DNA from: Serratia bockelmannii
GTDB taxonomy: Bacteria; Pseudomonadota; Gammaproteobacteria; Enterobacterales; Enterobacteriaceae
Reading direction: 5' to 3'
Length of the DNA: 64,000 nt
Assembly: GCF_008011855.1 (NCBI RefSeq)
Contig: NZ_VOUX01000033.1
Span: forward strand, 496,001-560,000
The translations under genes were made by a program, and so were the position numbers. Position 1 is the stretch's first letter. Every line of letters starts with the position of its first letter. This document shows positions 6,661 to 17,003 of this stretch, one piece after another. The notes under the pieces were generated by a model. That model was not told where the DNA came from, did no database searches, and saw only the letters and a list, made by a program, of their open reading frames with translations.

Positions 6661-9333
6661 ATGGCTGTAACGAATGTCGCTGAACTGAACGAGCTTGTCG
6701 CACGTGTCAAAAAAGCCCAGCGCGAATATGCCAACTTCACTCAAGAGCAAGTGGATAAAATCTTCCGCGCTGCCGCCCTCGCCGCTGCTGATGCCCGTAT
6801 CCCATTGGCCAAAATGGCCGTGGAAGAATCCGGAATGGGTATCGTCGAAGACAAAGTGATCAAAAACCACTTCGCTTCCGAGTACATCTACAACGCCTAT
6901 AAAGATGAAAAAACCTGTGGCATCCTGTCTGAAGATGACACTTTCGGTACCATCACCATCGCCGAACCTATCGGCCTGATTTGCGGTATCGTGCCTACCA
7001 CCAACCCAACTTCTACCGCGATCTTCAAAGCGCTGATCAGCCTGAAAACCCGCAATGGCATCATCTTCTCGCCGCACCCGCGTGCGAAGAATGCCACCAA
7101 CAAAGCCGCCGATATCGTGCTGCAAGCCGCTATCGCCGCCGGTGCGCCGAAAGACATTATCGGTTGGATCGACCAACCTACCGTCGAGCTCTCCAACCAG
7201 CTGATGCACCACCCTGACATCAACCTGATCCTCGCCACCGGTGGCCCGGGCATGGTGAAAGCCGCCTACAGTTCCGGCAAACCGGCAATCGGCGTCGGCG
7301 CCGGCAATACGCCGGTCGTGGTAGACGAAACCGCAGATATCAAACGCGTGGTCGCCTCTATCCTGATGTCCAAAACCTTCGACAGCGGCGTTATCTGCGC
7401 TTCCGAACAGTCGGTCATCGTCGTTGACGCTATCTATGATGCGGTACGCGAGCGCTTCGCTTCCCACGGCGGCTATCTGCTGCAGGGTAAAGAACTGAAA
7501 GCGGTGCAGGACATCATCCTGAAAAACGGCGGCCTGAACGCGGCCATCGTCGGGCAATCCGCACCGAAAATCGCCGAAATGGCAGGCATCAAAGTGCCGG
7601 CCAACACCAAAGTGCTGATCGGTGAAGTGAAGCTGGTCGACGAGTCTGAACCTTTCGCACATGAAAAACTGTCGCCTACCCTGGCGATGTACCGTGCCAA
7701 AGACTTCGAAGACGCCGTCGCCAAAGCCGAAAAACTGGTCGCAATGGGCGGTATCGGCCACACGTCCTGCCTGTACACCGACCAGGATAACCAAACGGCT
7801 CGCATCGCCTACTTCGGCGATAAAATGAAAACGGCTCGCATTCTGATCAACACCCCGGCTTCTCAGGGCGGTATCGGCGACCTGTACAACTTCAAACTTG
7901 CGCCTTCGCTGACGCTGGGTTGCGGTTCCTGGGGTGGTAACTCCATCTCTGAAAACGTCGGACCTAAACACCTGATCAACAAGAAAACTGTAGCGAAGCG
8001 AGCAGAAAACATGTTGTGGCATAAACTTCCGAAATCGATCTACTTCCGCCGTGGCTCACTGCCTATCGCGCTGGAAGAAGTGGCGACCGACGGGGCGAAA
8101 CGCGCCTTCATCGTGACCGACCGTTTCCTGTTCAACAACGGCTATGCCGACCAGATCACCAAGGTTCTGAAGTCTCACGGTATCGAAACTGAAGTGTTCT
8201 TTGAAGTGGAAGCCGATCCGACGCTGAGCATCGTGCGCAAAGGCGCCGAGCAGATGAACTCCTTCAAACCGGACGTCATCATCGCGCTGGGCGGCGGTTC
8301 GCCGATGGACGCCGCGAAAATCATGTGGGTGCTGTACGAACATCCTGAAACCCACTTCGAGGATCTGGCGCTGCGCTTCATGGACATCCGCAAGCGTATC
8401 TACAAGTTCCCGAAAATGGGCGTGAAAGCGAAGATGATCGCCATCACCACCACCTCAGGCACCGGTTCGGAAGTCACGCCATTCGCCGTCGTGACCGACG
8501 ACACCACCGGACAGAAATACCCGCTGGCCGACTATGCGCTGACCCCGGACATGGCGATTGTCGACGCCAACCTGGTGATGAACATGCCAAAATCCCTGTG
8601 CGCCTTCGGCGGTCTGGATGCGGTAACCCACGCGCTGGAAGCCTACGTGTCGGTGCTGGCGAACGAATACTCCGACGGCCAGGCGCTGCAGGCGCTGAAA
8701 CTGTTGAAAGAGTATCTGCCGGCCAGCTATAAAGAAGGCGCGAAAAACCCGGTTGCCCGTGAACGCGTGCACAACGCCGCCACCATCGCCGGTATCGCTT
8801 TCGCCAACGCCTTCCTCGGGGTTTGTCACTCCATGGCGCACAAGCTGGGTTCGGAGTTCCACATTCCGCACGGCCTGGCCAACGCGATGCTGATTTCCAA
8901 CGTCATTCGCTACAACGCGAACGACAACCCGACCAAGCAAACGGCCTTCAGCCAGTACGACCGCCCTCAGGCGCGCCGCCGCTACGCTGAAATCGCCGAC
9001 CACCTCGGCCTGAGCGCACCGGGCGACCGCACCGCGCAGAAGATTGAGAAACTGCTGGCCTGGCTGGACGAGCTGAAAACCGAGTTGGGCATCCCAACCT
9101 CCATCCGTGAGGCGGGTGTGCAGGAGGCGGACTTCCTGGCGAAAGTCGACAAGCTGTCGGAAGACGCATTCGACGACCAATGCACCGGCGCCAACCCGCG
9201 CTACCCGCTGATTGCCGAACTGAAGCAAATCATGCTGGATACCTTCTACGGCCGCGAATTCAGCGAAGCGGTCGACGAGGAAGCGGCGGCTCCGGCTGCA
9301 GCCAAAACCGCGGTAAAGAAGCCCAAGAAATAA
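6661..9333 (+). CDS. adhE: Bifunctional aldehyde-alcohol dehydrogenase AdhE
   Basis: Cytoplasmic enzyme that reduces acetyl-CoA to acetaldehyde and then ethanol, reoxidising NADH in fermentation; it assembles into filaments called spirosomes. It has 890 residues, the family length. The N-terminal CoA-acylating aldehyde dehydrogenase domain (about 1-440) has the catalytic Cys246 in SGVICASEQ. The C-terminal iron alcohol dehydrogenase domain (about 450-870) has GGGSPMDAAK and the iron ligands Asp653, His657, His723 and His737, all at the E. coli positions. The C-terminal tail (PAAAKTAVKKPKK) is Ala/Lys-rich. It is monocistronic with a strong terminator. Confidence 0.98.
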   Translation: MAVTNVAELNELVARVKKAQREYANFTQEQVDKIFRAAALAAADARIPLAKMAVEESGMGIVEDKVIKNHFASEYIYNAYKDEKTCGILSEDDTFGTITIAEPIGLICGIVPTTNPTSTAIFKALISLKTRNGIIFSPHPRAKNATNKAADIVLQAAIAAGAPKDIIGWIDQPTVELSNQLMHHPDINLILATGGPGMVKAAYSSGKPAIGVGAGNTPVVVDETADIKRVVASILMSKTFDSGVICASEQSVIVVDAIYDAVRERFASHGGYLLQGKELKAVQDIILKNGGLNAAIVGQSAPKIAEMAGIKVPANTKVLIGEVKLVDESEPFAHEKLSPTLAMYRAKDFEDAVAKAEKLVAMGGIGHTSCLYTDQDNQTARIAYFGDKMKTARILINTPASQGGIGDLYNFKLAPSLTLGCGSWGGNSISENVGPKHLINKKTVAKRAENMLWHKLPKSIYFRRGSLPIALEEVATDGAKRAFIVTDRFLFNNGYADQITKVLKSHGIETEVFFEVEADPTLSIVRKGAEQMNSFKPDVIIALGGGSPMDAAKIMWVLYEHPETHFEDLALRFMDIRKRIYKFPKMGVKAKMIAITTTSGTGSEVTPFAVVTDDTTGQKYPLADYALTPDMAIVDANLVMNMPKSLCAFGGLDAVTHALEAYVSVLANEYSDGQALQALKLLKEYLPASYKEGAKNPVARERVHNAATIAGIAFANAFLGVCHSMAHKLGSEFHIPHGLANAMLISNVIRYNANDNPTKQTAFSQYDRPQARRRYAEIADHLGLSAPGDRTAQKIEKLLAWLDELKTELGIPTSIREAGVQEADFLAKVDKLSEDAFDDQCTGANPRYPLIAELKQIMLDTFYGREFSEAVDEEAAAPAAAKTAVKKPKK

Positions 9334-9351
9334 CGGTTCCGTGAACCGATA

Positions 9352-9379
9352 AAAAAACCCGCCAAACGGCGGGTTTTTT
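9352..9379. terminator. Bidirectional terminator between adhE and tdk
   Basis: AAAAAACCCGCC-AAAC-GGCGGGTTTTTT: a 6-bp GC stem flanked by A-run and T-run, so it can end adhE on the plus strand and tdk on the minus strand. Confidence 0.9.
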
Positions 9380-9452
9380 ATTGCGCCTGGCGCGCGGTTT
9401 TTCTTATCCCGCCGCCAAAACGCCTCAGCGGGCGCTGGCGGCATTTTCGCTC

Positions 9453-10037
9453 CTACTCCAAGGAGTGAATCGCCTCTTTATAATGCTTGCGACAGACGGA
9501 GACATAGCTCTCGTTACCGCCAATCACCACCTGTTCACCAGCGTGCATCGCCTGGCCGTTTTCATCCAACCGCAACACCATGTTGGCTTTGCGCCCACAG
9601 TGACAGATGGTTTTCAATTCCACCAGCTTATCGGCCCAGGCCAGCAAATATTGGCTGCCGGTAAACAGTTCACCGAGAAAATCGGTACGCAGGCCGTAGC
9701 ACAATACGGGAATGTCCAGTTGGTCCACCACATCGCACAATTGCTCAACCTGCGCCTTGGTCAGGAACTGGCTTTCATCCAGCAGCACACAATGCACCGG
9801 CTGCTGTTGATGCTCTTGCTGAATCATGGCGTACAGCATCGAGTCGTTGTTATAGAGCTGGGCCTGCGAGGATAAACCGATGCGCGAGCTGACTTTACCG
9901 ACGCCAAAGCGGTGATCGATCTCCGCGGTGAACACCAGCGTGCGCATACCACGTTCTTGATAGTTATATGAAGACTGTAGCAGCGCGGTGGACTTGCCGG
10001 CATTCATCGCAGAGTAATAAAAATAAAGTTGAGCCAT
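9453..10037 (-). CDS. tdk: Thymidine kinase
   Basis: Cytosolic type II thymidine kinase of the pyrimidine salvage pathway, phosphorylating (deoxy)thymidine with ATP. It has 194 residues. A P-loop lies at residues 9-18 ([10 protein letters not shown]) and a Walker B-like motif at LLDESQFL. The zinc-binding cysteines lie in the C-terminal part (CHCGRKANM ... CRKHYKEA). A lasso-loop region follows DFLGELFTG. It has its own start and is divergent from hns across 700 bases, the same order as in E. coli (tdk-hns-galU). Confidence 0.97.
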   Translation of the reverse strand: MAQLYFYYSAMNAGKSTALLQSSYNYQERGMRTLVFTAEIDHRFGVGKVSSRIGLSSQAQLYNNDSMLYAMIQQEHQQQPVHCVLLDESQFLTKAQVEQLCDVVDQLDIPVLCYGLRTDFLGELFTGSQYLLAWADKLVELKTICHCGRKANMVLRLDENGQAMHAGEQVVIGGNESYVSVCRKHYKEAIHSLE

Positions 10038-10737
10038 GGCCCCGCAACTCCGATGGTATAAGAAATATTCAAATGTTGATTAGGACGGTAAGTGTACCAT
10101 AAGCCGCCCCCCGGCTCAGCCCAAAGCGAACGAATATTGCGTTCGCCGTAATAATGCGCTTTCAAGCGAAACATATCGTTCTGTCGGCCCGTTCTTTTTA
10201 CAGCTATTTACAGGATAATGTATGCCTGTCATCACTATTAATTCTTGCTAATGGTTAACCCCTAACATTTGCCCATTAATGCATAATCCTCTTTCACTGC
10301 GGCAGGCACCGCAGCCGCGGGAGAGTGCTTGTCTATTATACGTGAGGCCAATACAGGGCATTTAATCACCTTCGCTATCCCCCCGACGTTTCCTGACGCA
10401 ACCTTTACCTATATACCCCTATTGTTTACAATGTCTGCCTTACCATGGCGTGATTAAGCCCACAGAACTCATTGTAATATTGATATAAATTACGACGATA
10501 ACTTATCGATGAAAGCCTTGCGACACGCGCCTTTTAAAGCATGCCTGCTGAAATTTTGACTTAAGTGCGGTGAGGATAATAGTTAACAGCCCTTCCTATA
10601 TTAGTCGGACAGATCCGATTAACGGTTTTTTAAAAGGTAAATTTGAGTATTCAAGTCAATTTGGCTATTGCAGAAAAGAAAATAGCACTCTATTATTATC
10701 GAGACGCCCCCCACCAATATAATTTGAGACTAGGACA
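10038..10737. other. 700-base tdk-hns divergent intergenic region
   Basis: AT-rich stretch expected to carry the tdk promoter and the hns promoter and leader. A small 6-bp hairpin (CTGCGG/CCGCAG) lies at 10297-10314. AT-rich tracts close to hns fit H-NS autoregulation, known in E. coli. I could not place promoters with confidence and see no coding ORF. Confidence 0.5.
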
Positions 10738-11145
10738 ATGAGCGAAGCATTAAAGATTTTGAACAACATCCGCACTCTGCGCGCCCAGGCAAGAGAATGC
10801 ACACTGGAAACGCTGGAAGAAATGCTCGAGAAACTGGAAGTTGTTGTGAACGAACGTCGCGAAGAAGACAGCCAGGCTCAAGCAGAAATCGAAGAACGCA
10901 CTCGTAAACTGCAGCAATACCGCGAAATGCTGATTGCTGATGGTATCGATCCAAATGAGCTGCTGCAAACCATGGCTGCCAACAAGGCTGCCGGCAAAGC
11001 AAAGCGTGCAGCACGTCCTGCTAAATACCAATATAAAGATGAAAACGGCGAACTGAAAACCTGGACCGGCCAAGGCCGTACGCCTGCGGTGATTAAGAAA
11101 GCTATCGAAGAGCAAGGTAAATCTCTGGACGATTTCCTGCTGTAA
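10738..11145 (+). CDS. hns: H-NS, histone-like nucleoid-structuring protein
   Basis: Nucleoid-associated global silencer of AT-rich DNA. It has 135 residues. The N-terminal coiled-coil oligomerisation domain (about 1-65: [20 protein letters not shown] ... [13 protein letters not shown]) is followed by a linker rich in Ala, Lys and Gly (about 78-93). The C-terminal DNA-binding domain carries the AT-hook-like loop [15 protein letters not shown], whose Gln-Gly-Arg core inserts in the minor groove. The start ATG has a TAGGA Shine-Dalgarno 4 bases away. The close paralogue StpA is unlikely given the position between tdk and galU. Confidence 0.97.
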   Translation: MSEALKILNNIRTLRAQARECTLETLEEMLEKLEVVVNERREEDSQAQAEIEERTRKLQQYREMLIADGIDPNELLQTMAANKAAGKAKRAARPAKYQYKDENGELKTWTGQGRTPAVIKKAIEEQGKSLDDFLL

Positions 11146-11166
11146 TAGCGATTCAGTCCGTATCTG

Positions 11167-11196
11167 AAAGGCTCCCTCCGGGGGGCCTTTTCATTT
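11167..11196 (+). terminator. hns terminator
   Basis: AAAGGCTCCC-TCCG-GGGGGCCTTT followed by TCATTTT, just after the hns stop. Confidence 0.85.
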
Positions 11197-11280
11197 TAAA
11201 GCTTATCGACGTGATCCCACCTCACCCCTCTCCTTTTAGTAAATATCCTAATTCGCAATTTCTTCCCTGCATGGAGCCCC

Positions 11281-11310
11281 AATGAAAAAAAGGGGCCGTA
11301 AGGCCCCTTT
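11281..11310 (-). terminator. Terminator of the galU-ugd-epimerase operon
   Basis: AAAGGGGCC-GTAA-GGCCCCTTT, a perfect 9-bp stem. On the minus strand it is followed by a run of seven T. It lies 22 bases past the epimerase stop. Confidence 0.88.
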
Positions 11311-11331
11311 ATCGCATTTACCCTCGTTCAA

Positions 11332-12348
11332 TTATTGAACCTGGTAGAATGCCTTATACCAATCAACAAAGCGCTTAACACCCTCTTCAACGCTGGTTTC
11401 CGGTTTAAAACCAATGTCACGATAAAGCTCTGCGGTATCCGCGCTGGTATCCATCACGTCGCCAGGTTGCATCGGCAGCATATTCTTGCGGGCAGTTACC
11501 CCCAAAGCCTGCTCCAACGCCGTGATATATTCCATCAGTTTAACGGGAGCGCTATTGCCGATATTATAGACATGATACGGTGCAGAACTGGTCGCTGACG
11601 AACCCTGTTCAACGCTCCATGACGGATCTGCCTGCGGAATAACCGCCTGCAGCCGCACAATCGCCTCGGCGATATCATCGACGTAAGTAAAATCACGGTG
11701 CATTTCACCGTGATTATATACATCGATGCTCTCCCCCGCCAATATGGCCTTGGTAAACTTGAACAGCGCCATATCCGGACGCCCCCAGGGGCCATATACG
11801 GTAAAGAAGCGTAACCCCGTCGTCGGGAGACCGTATAAATGAGAGTAGCTGTGTGACATCAGCTCATTGGCTTTTTTGGTGGCCGCATACAGTGACACAG
11901 GATGATCGACAGAATCTTCGGTAGCAAACGGCAGCTTGCGATTGAGACCATAAACAGAACTGGAGGAAGCGTAAAGTAAATGCTCGACCTTATTATGGCG
12001 GCAGCCTTCCAGAACGTTTAGATGGCCGATCAGGTTGGCGTCCGCATAAGCCAACGGGTTGACCAGCGAATAACGCACGCCGGCTTGTGCACCCAAATGA
12101 ATGACTCGTTGGAACTGATGCTCGGCGAACAATGCCGCCATACCTTCACGATCGGCCAAATCCAGCTTGATAAAGCGGAATCCCGGCTTATCCGCCAGTC
12201 TGTCCAGACGGGCCATTTTCAGGCCCACGTCATAATAGTCATTCAGGTTATCGATGCCGACAACCTGATGCCCTGCGGCCAATAAACGCTCTGCAACGTG
12301 ATAACCAATAAACCCTGCAGCGCCTGTAACCAGGAATTTCATGCCCAC
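11332..12348 (-). CDS. NAD-dependent UDP-glucuronate 4-epimerase
   Basis: Short-chain dehydrogenase/reductase-fold sugar-nucleotide epimerase, probably converting UDP-glucuronate to UDP-galacturonate for surface polysaccharide. It has 338 residues. The Rossmann motif GAAGFIGYHVAERLL is near residues 8-22, the catalytic Ser/Thr segment is SSSSVYG, and the YxxxK dyad is in SLYAATKKANE. It matches the WbnF/LspL/Uge group in length and motifs. It starts 3 bases after the ugd stop, so it is almost certainly co-translated with the enzyme that makes its substrate. UDP-glucose 4-epimerase activity is possible but less likely in this context. Confidence 0.88.
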   Translation of the reverse strand: MGMKFLVTGAAGFIGYHVAERLLAAGHQVVGIDNLNDYYDVGLKMARLDRLADKPGFRFIKLDLADREGMAALFAEHQFQRVIHLGAQAGVRYSLVNPLAYADANLIGHLNVLEGCRHNKVEHLLYASSSSVYGLNRKLPFATEDSVDHPVSLYAATKKANELMSHSYSHLYGLPTTGLRFFTVYGPWGRPDMALFKFTKAILAGESIDVYNHGEMHRDFTYVDDIAEAIVRLQAVIPQADPSWSVEQGSSATSSAPYHVYNIGNSAPVKLMEYITALEQALGVTARKNMLPMQPGDVMDTSADTAELYRDIGFKPETSVEEGVKRFVDWYKAFYQVQ

Positions 12349-12351
12349 TCC

Positions 12352-13695
12352 TTAAATAACCGGTTTAATCGAGGCGCCGCGGCCAATCGCGTAATAGGTA
12401 AAGCCGCGATTCTCCAAACGCTCCGGATCGTACAGGTTACGTCCATCGAAGATCACCGGCTGCTTCAACGCACTCTTGATCACATCGAAGTCCGGTGCGC
12501 GGAAATTCTGCCATTCGGTGCAGATCACCAGAGCATCGGCGCCGTGCAATGCAGCCTCTTTGGTCCCCATCAGCTTCAAGTCGTCGCGCTGGCCATAGAT
12601 GCGCTGAACTTCGTTCATCGCTTCAGGATCGTAGGCTTGAACGGTGGCGCCGGCAGCCCACAATTGCTCCATCAGCACGCGGCTGGACGCTTCACGCATG
12701 TCATCGGTATTCGGCTTGAACGCCAGGCCCCACAGCGCAAAGGTTTTCCCCTTCAGATCGCTGCCGAAGTAATCTTTGATAAAGCCGTTCAACTTATCTT
12801 TCTGTTGGTAGTTGACCTGCTCTACCGCCTGCAGCAGCTTCGGTTGGTAACCGATCTGTTCCGCCGTGCGGATCAACGCCTGGACATCTTTCGGGAAGCA
12901 AGAACCACCGTAGCCGCAGCCAGGGTAGATGAAGTGATAACCGATGCGTGAGTCGGAACCGATGCCCTGACGCACTTTCTCGATGTCCGCACCCAGCATT
13001 TCCGCCAGATTGGACATCTCGTTCATAAAGCTGATTTTGGTCGCCAGCATGCAGTTGGCAGCGTATTTGGTCAGCTCTGCGCTGCGGATATCCATCATGA
13101 TCATACGATCGTGATTGCGGTTAAATGGCTCGTACAGTTCGCGAATCGGTTCGATTACCTCTTTATTATCGGTACCGATCACGATGCGTTCAGGGCGCAT
13201 GCAGTCAGCTACCGCAGCGCCTTCCTTCAGGAATTCAGGGTTGGATACCACGTCGAACGCCACGTTGCTGCCGCGTTTAGCCAGCGTTTCCGCCATCACC
13301 TGACGCACCTTGTCCGCCGTACCGACCGGCACGGTGGATTTATCGATCACCACTTTGCGATCGGTCATGTGTTCGGCGATGGTACGTGCAACCGCGGTGA
13401 CATATTTCAGATCGGCGGAGCCGTCCTCATCCGGCGGCGTGCCGACGGCAATAAACTGGATATTCCCGTGTGCCACGCCCGCTTTGGCATCGGTGGTGAA
13501 ATGCAGGCGCCCAGCCTCATAGTTTTGCTGTACCAGCGGCGTCAGGCCCGGTTCAAAAATCGGGATATTCCCTTTTTTCAGGTTTTCGACTTTTCGCTCA
13601 TCAACATCAATGCACATAACGTCATGGCCAACTTCAGCCAGTACGGCGGCCTGTACCAACCCCACATAACCAATACCAAAAACTGTTACTTTCAT
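12352..13695 (-). CDS. ugd: UDP-glucose 6-dehydrogenase
   Basis: Oxidises UDP-glucose twice with NAD+ to UDP-glucuronate, the precursor of UDP-galacturonate and of aminoarabinose for lipid A. It has 447 residues, longer than the 388-residue E. coli Ugd and of the larger subtype. The N-terminal NAD fold ([17 protein letters not shown]) is followed by STVPVGT and NPEFLKEG motifs. The catalytic cysteine is Cys266 in [10 protein letters not shown], and a C-terminal UDP-binding domain follows. It sits 40 bases downstream of galU, which supplies its substrate. In E. coli no ugd separates galU and hns, so this is an insertion relative to that genome. Confidence 0.95.
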   Translation of the reverse strand: MKVTVFGIGYVGLVQAAVLAEVGHDVMCIDVDERKVENLKKGNIPIFEPGLTPLVQQNYEAGRLHFTTDAKAGVAHGNIQFIAVGTPPDEDGSADLKYVTAVARTIAEHMTDRKVVIDKSTVPVGTADKVRQVMAETLAKRGSNVAFDVVSNPEFLKEGAAVADCMRPERIVIGTDNKEVIEPIRELYEPFNRNHDRMIMMDIRSAELTKYAANCMLATKISFMNEMSNLAEMLGADIEKVRQGIGSDSRIGYHFIYPGCGYGGSCFPKDVQALIRTAEQIGYQPKLLQAVEQVNYQQKDKLNGFIKDYFGSDLKGKTFALWGLAFKPNTDDMREASSRVLMEQLWAAGATVQAYDPEAMNEVQRIYGQRDDLKLMGTKEAALHGADALVICTEWQNFRAPDFDVIKSALKQPVIFDGRNLYDPERLENRGFTYYAIGRGASIKPVI

Positions 13696-13735
13696 GTGAA
13701 AATCCTAGTTTTTCAAATTAATACGAAAGATCAAA

Positions 13736-14653
13736 TTACTTCTTGTCAGCGGCAACAACCTGTTGCAGCCACTGAGAAAATTCTTTGCCCAGGCTGGCAT
13801 GACGCATGCCGTACTCAACAAAAGCCTGCATGTACCCCAACTTGTTACCGCAGTCATGGCTTACGCCCTTCAGGTGATACGCTTCCACCGTTTCCTGCTG
13901 CATCAACATTTCGATACTGTCAGTCAGCTGAATTTCGTCGCCGGCGCCAGGGGGCGTTTTAGCCAACAGCGGCCAAATATCGGCGGATAACACGTAACGA
14001 CCGACAATCGCCAGGTTGGAAGGGGCTTTATCCGGCGAAGGTTTCTCAACCACACTCACCATCGGCGCACTTTCGCCCGGTTGCAAAGCAACGCCCTTAC
14101 AGTCGGCTACGCCGTAGTTTCCGACATCTTTATGCGGCACGGGTTCAACCATGATCTGGCTGACGCCGGTAGTTTCGAAGCGCTGCAGCATTTCGTGGAG
14201 GTTGTCTTTTTTCGGATCGGCGCTGTATTCGTCGAGGATCACGTCCGGCAACACCACCGCCACCGGTTCATCGCCCACCATCGGGTAGGCACACATAATC
14301 GCGTGCCCCAGGCCTTTGGCATTGCCCTGACGAACCTGCATCACGGTAACGCCTTTCGGGCAGATCGACTGCACTTCATCCAGCAATTGGCGCTTGACGC
14401 GTTTTTCCAGCATCGCTTCAAGTTCGAAACTGGTATCAAAATGGTTTTCGATCGAGTTCTTGGAGGAGTGGGTGACCAGCACAATCTCGTTAATCCCCGC
14501 CGCAATGCACTCATTAACGACGTATTGGATCAGCGGTTTATCAACCAGCGGCAGCATTTCTTTCGGAATGGCTTTGGTGGCCGGTAACATCCGCGTACCC
14601 AAGCCTGCAACCGGGATCACGGCTTTTCTGACTTTGCGATTTACAGCAGGCAT
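13736..14653 (-). CDS. galU: UTP-glucose-1-phosphate uridylyltransferase
   Basis: Makes UDP-glucose from UTP and glucose 1-phosphate, feeding LPS core, trehalose, osmoregulated glucans and the ugd/epimerase pair downstream. It has 305 residues from the chosen start. The nucleotidyltransferase signature [19 protein letters not shown] is at about 15-33, and [14 protein letters not shown] is near the C-terminus. I place the start at 14653 (MPAVNRK), 10 codons inside the longest ORF, because it aligns with the E. coli start and has a GAGAGG Shine-Dalgarno. It is the first gene of a three-gene operon. Confidence 0.96.
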   Translation of the reverse strand: MPAVNRKVRKAVIPVAGLGTRMLPATKAIPKEMLPLVDKPLIQYVVNECIAAGINEIVLVTHSSKNSIENHFDTSFELEAMLEKRVKRQLLDEVQSICPKGVTVMQVRQGNAKGLGHAIMCAYPMVGDEPVAVVLPDVILDEYSADPKKDNLHEMLQRFETTGVSQIMVEPVPHKDVGNYGVADCKGVALQPGESAPMVSVVEKPSPDKAPSNLAIVGRYVLSADIWPLLAKTPPGAGDEIQLTDSIEMLMQQETVEAYHLKGVSHDCGNKLGYMQAFVEYGMRHASLGKEFSQWLQQVVAADKK

Positions 14654-14865
14654 TATTTCCTCTCTTGAAGCTAAAGCGCTCATTTTATGAGCTTGGGCTC
14701 AATATAAAAAACCTTCGGAGTATACCAGCTTATGCGCGCCTGGCATTAACCAGAACACAAATAGAAAAAATTTAGGACTATTACCCGTTCGGATAATCGG
14801 GAGAATAAATAAACGGTTTAATTACCGATAAGTGAATAGCTTAAGATCTCGCCGTTCGTTGCCTG

Positions 14866-15879
14866 TTATTCAGCGCTGAGCATCAGCCGTAACCGACCAC
14901 CGCTTCCCCATACCTGACACTGCCAGGCAGTGCAGCGCTGGCTGATCTGATTCATGTAGGCGGCCCCCAGCGTCCCCAGTGGCACGCCATTGCTCAGCTG
15001 GATTTGATTGTCACCGGTATTGACGTTGGCATGCAGCCCGGCAGAAACCAGAATCAGGTTTTTATTTTCGGCGTGATAATATCCCAGCAACAGCGGGAAT
15101 TGACCGTCTAATTTCCCCTGCCGCAATAATTGATTAACCTGCTTTAACAATGCCGACATTTGCGGCAGACGATGCTGTTGATTAGCCAGATGGTCTTGCA
15201 GCAGCCCATTAAATAATGCACGCAACAGCAATGCCGCCAATACGCCATTATCGCCGGCGCGCGTGACGTCCAGGCAATAGAATGCCAGATCCTTTTCTGA
15301 CAAAGCGGCGATATCCAGCACCAGGCCAGGATTTTCGCCGGTGGTTAACTGCCGATAGTTGATCCGGCAATGCGCAATAGTCTGCTGTACCGGCGGTTGC
15401 AATTGTTTAAGCAGTTTGACGGCTTCGGAGGGATTTTTGCTCAACGCATCCCAGTCCTGAAACAGTTCAACCTCCTCAATCGCCTGGGAAGTGAACATAT
15501 TGGGGTATAAGCATGCCAACACCGCTTCACGCAGGCGATTGAGATCGGTCAGCGGCTTGAGCAGCACATCCTGCACGCCCAACCTCAGCACCTTGGCGAT
15601 GTCAGCCATCTTGTCGGTGGCCGAGATCACCAGCACCGGGATTTGCAGCCCCTGCAAACGCAGGTGCTCAACGAATTCGATCCCCCCCATTTCCGGCATC
15701 GCGAGATCGCACAGGATCAGATCCGGCTTGAAGTCATCGACGGCACCCAGCGCCTGTATACCGTTGGTCGCCTCGCCGGTTTCAGCACCCAGTGAGGCCA
15801 AATAACCGACCAGCACTGAACGAAAAACCTGTTCGTCCTCAACGATCAAGATGCGCTTGTGAGTAAGTGGTAATGCCAT
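14866..15879 (-). CDS. rssB: RssB, RpoS-degradation adaptor / response regulator
   Basis: Adaptor that binds the stationary-phase sigma factor RpoS and delivers it to ClpXP. It has 337 residues from the chosen start. The N-terminal receiver domain carries the phosphoacceptor Asp58 (LILCDLAMPEMGG), exactly the E. coli number. The C-terminal half is a degenerate PP2C-like phosphatase domain (DIAALSEKDLAFYCLDVTR) ending LRLMLSAE. A longer ORF reaches 15930, but the start at 15879 (MALPLTHKR) has GACGAGG 8 bases upstream and aligns with the family. It lies downstream of rssA across about 100 bases and is co-oriented. Confidence 0.95.
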   Translation of the reverse strand: MALPLTHKRILIVEDEQVFRSVLVGYLASLGAETGEATNGIQALGAVDDFKPDLILCDLAMPEMGGIEFVEHLRLQGLQIPVLVISATDKMADIAKVLRLGVQDVLLKPLTDLNRLREAVLACLYPNMFTSQAIEEVELFQDWDALSKNPSEAVKLLKQLQPPVQQTIAHCRINYRQLTTGENPGLVLDIAALSEKDLAFYCLDVTRAGDNGVLAALLLRALFNGLLQDHLANQQHRLPQMSALLKQVNQLLRQGKLDGQFPLLLGYYHAENKNLILVSAGLHANVNTGDNQIQLSNGVPLGTLGAAYMNQISQRCTAWQCQVWGSGGRLRLMLSAE

Positions 15880-15982
15880 CAGCCGAGCCTCGTCCCTTTC
15901 CATAGTGTAATAGTGGCTCAAAAAGGTCACTTATGCTCGTCTGAAACAGACTGACCGCGCATTGCCAACCGAGAACCGAGAA

Positions 15983-16885
15983 TTATCTATTTTTTATCAA
16001 CGGCAACAACCGATCCAGTTGTTTTTCCACCGCCAGCAACCCCGCTGCGATCGCTTCATCGGCGCGGTGGAAATCCAGCGTCGAGATTTGCGGACAAAAA
16101 GGTTGAATCAACACATCCGGCGGATCGCTCGCCATCCGATTACGCTTCAAACGATTTTCCAGCATTTGAATCGAGGTGCTCATGATCTCCATCGCCGTCG
16201 GCGCCGTCGCCGGTTTGCGCTGTCGCATTTTGCCGATGCGTTCCCGCAGACGCCCGCGCCAGGTCGCCGCAGGCGCATCGCCCGGGCTTTCTTCCTCGAT
16301 ACGTATCGAGAACAGATCCTGCTGCATCAGATGCGCATCATGCTGCAGATCGACCGCGATGACGATATCGGCGCCCATGGCGCGGCAAAGCGACACCGGC
16401 ACAGGATTGACCACCGCGCCATCCACCAGCCAATAGCCGTCGGCCCATACTGGCGCCAACAGGCCAGGCATGCTGCAGGAGGCGCGTATCGCCTGATGAA
16501 TATCGCCTTCGGTCAGCCACAGCTCGCGCCCGGTGCTGAGATTGGTGGTCACGGCACCGAACTTCAACGCGCAATCGGCGATATCATTGACCTTCAGCAG
16601 CTGTCCGACGGCGTTAAACACCCGCTCGCCGCGCAACAGGCCGCCGCGCTGCCAGGAAAAATCCATCAGGCGAATGACGTCCCAATAGCTGAACGATCGC
16701 ACCCACTGCTCCATCGCCGGCAGACGATGGCTGGCGAACGCCGCGCCCACCAACGCGCCGACAGAACAGCCAGCAACGACGTCAACCTCAATCCCCAGTT
16801 TCTTTATCGCATTGATCACGCCGATGTGCGCCCAGCCTTTGGCCGAGCCCGCTCCCAGCGCCAGTCCGATCTTGATTTGCCGCAT
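15983..16885 (-). CDS. rssA: RssA, patatin-like phospholipase-family protein
   Basis: Patatin-fold protein of unknown substrate, encoded upstream of rssB as in E. coli. It has 300 residues. A glycine-rich oxyanion region (LGAGSAKGWAHIGV) is near residue 10, the nucleophile-elbow serine is in VAGCSVGALVGA, and the catalytic Asp is in DGAVVNPVP, so the Ser-Asp dyad is intact. There is no signal peptide, so it is probably cytoplasmic. Hydrolase activity is inferred from the family only. Confidence 0.94.
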   Translation of the reverse strand: MRQIKIGLALGAGSAKGWAHIGVINAIKKLGIEVDVVAGCSVGALVGAAFASHRLPAMEQWVRSFSYWDVIRLMDFSWQRGGLLRGERVFNAVGQLLKVNDIADCALKFGAVTTNLSTGRELWLTEGDIHQAIRASCSMPGLLAPVWADGYWLVDGAVVNPVPVSLCRAMGADIVIAVDLQHDAHLMQQDLFSIRIEEESPGDAPAATWRGRLRERIGKMRQRKPATAPTAMEIMSTSIQMLENRLKRNRMASDPPDVLIQPFCPQISTLDFHRADEAIAAGLLAVEKQLDRLLPLIKNR

Positions 16886-17003
16886 CGCGCCATCCTCAGG
16901 GTGAAAGGTGTTCTCTGCTTTCAGGGTAGATTGTCACTGACGAATATTGTTAGGTAACATATGCGCTAAATTCATTTTCTGCCTCGTGTTCTCAGGAGTT
17001 ATT

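Noticed and set aside
6622-8022. Minus-strand ORF of 466 codons over adhE
   Set aside because: Shadow of the highly biased adhE coding sequence; no family features.
16947-17003. N-terminal extension of YchJ from an upstream ATG
   Set aside because: It adds a hydrophobic stretch absent from the family, while TTG at 17004 has AGGAG at ideal spacing.
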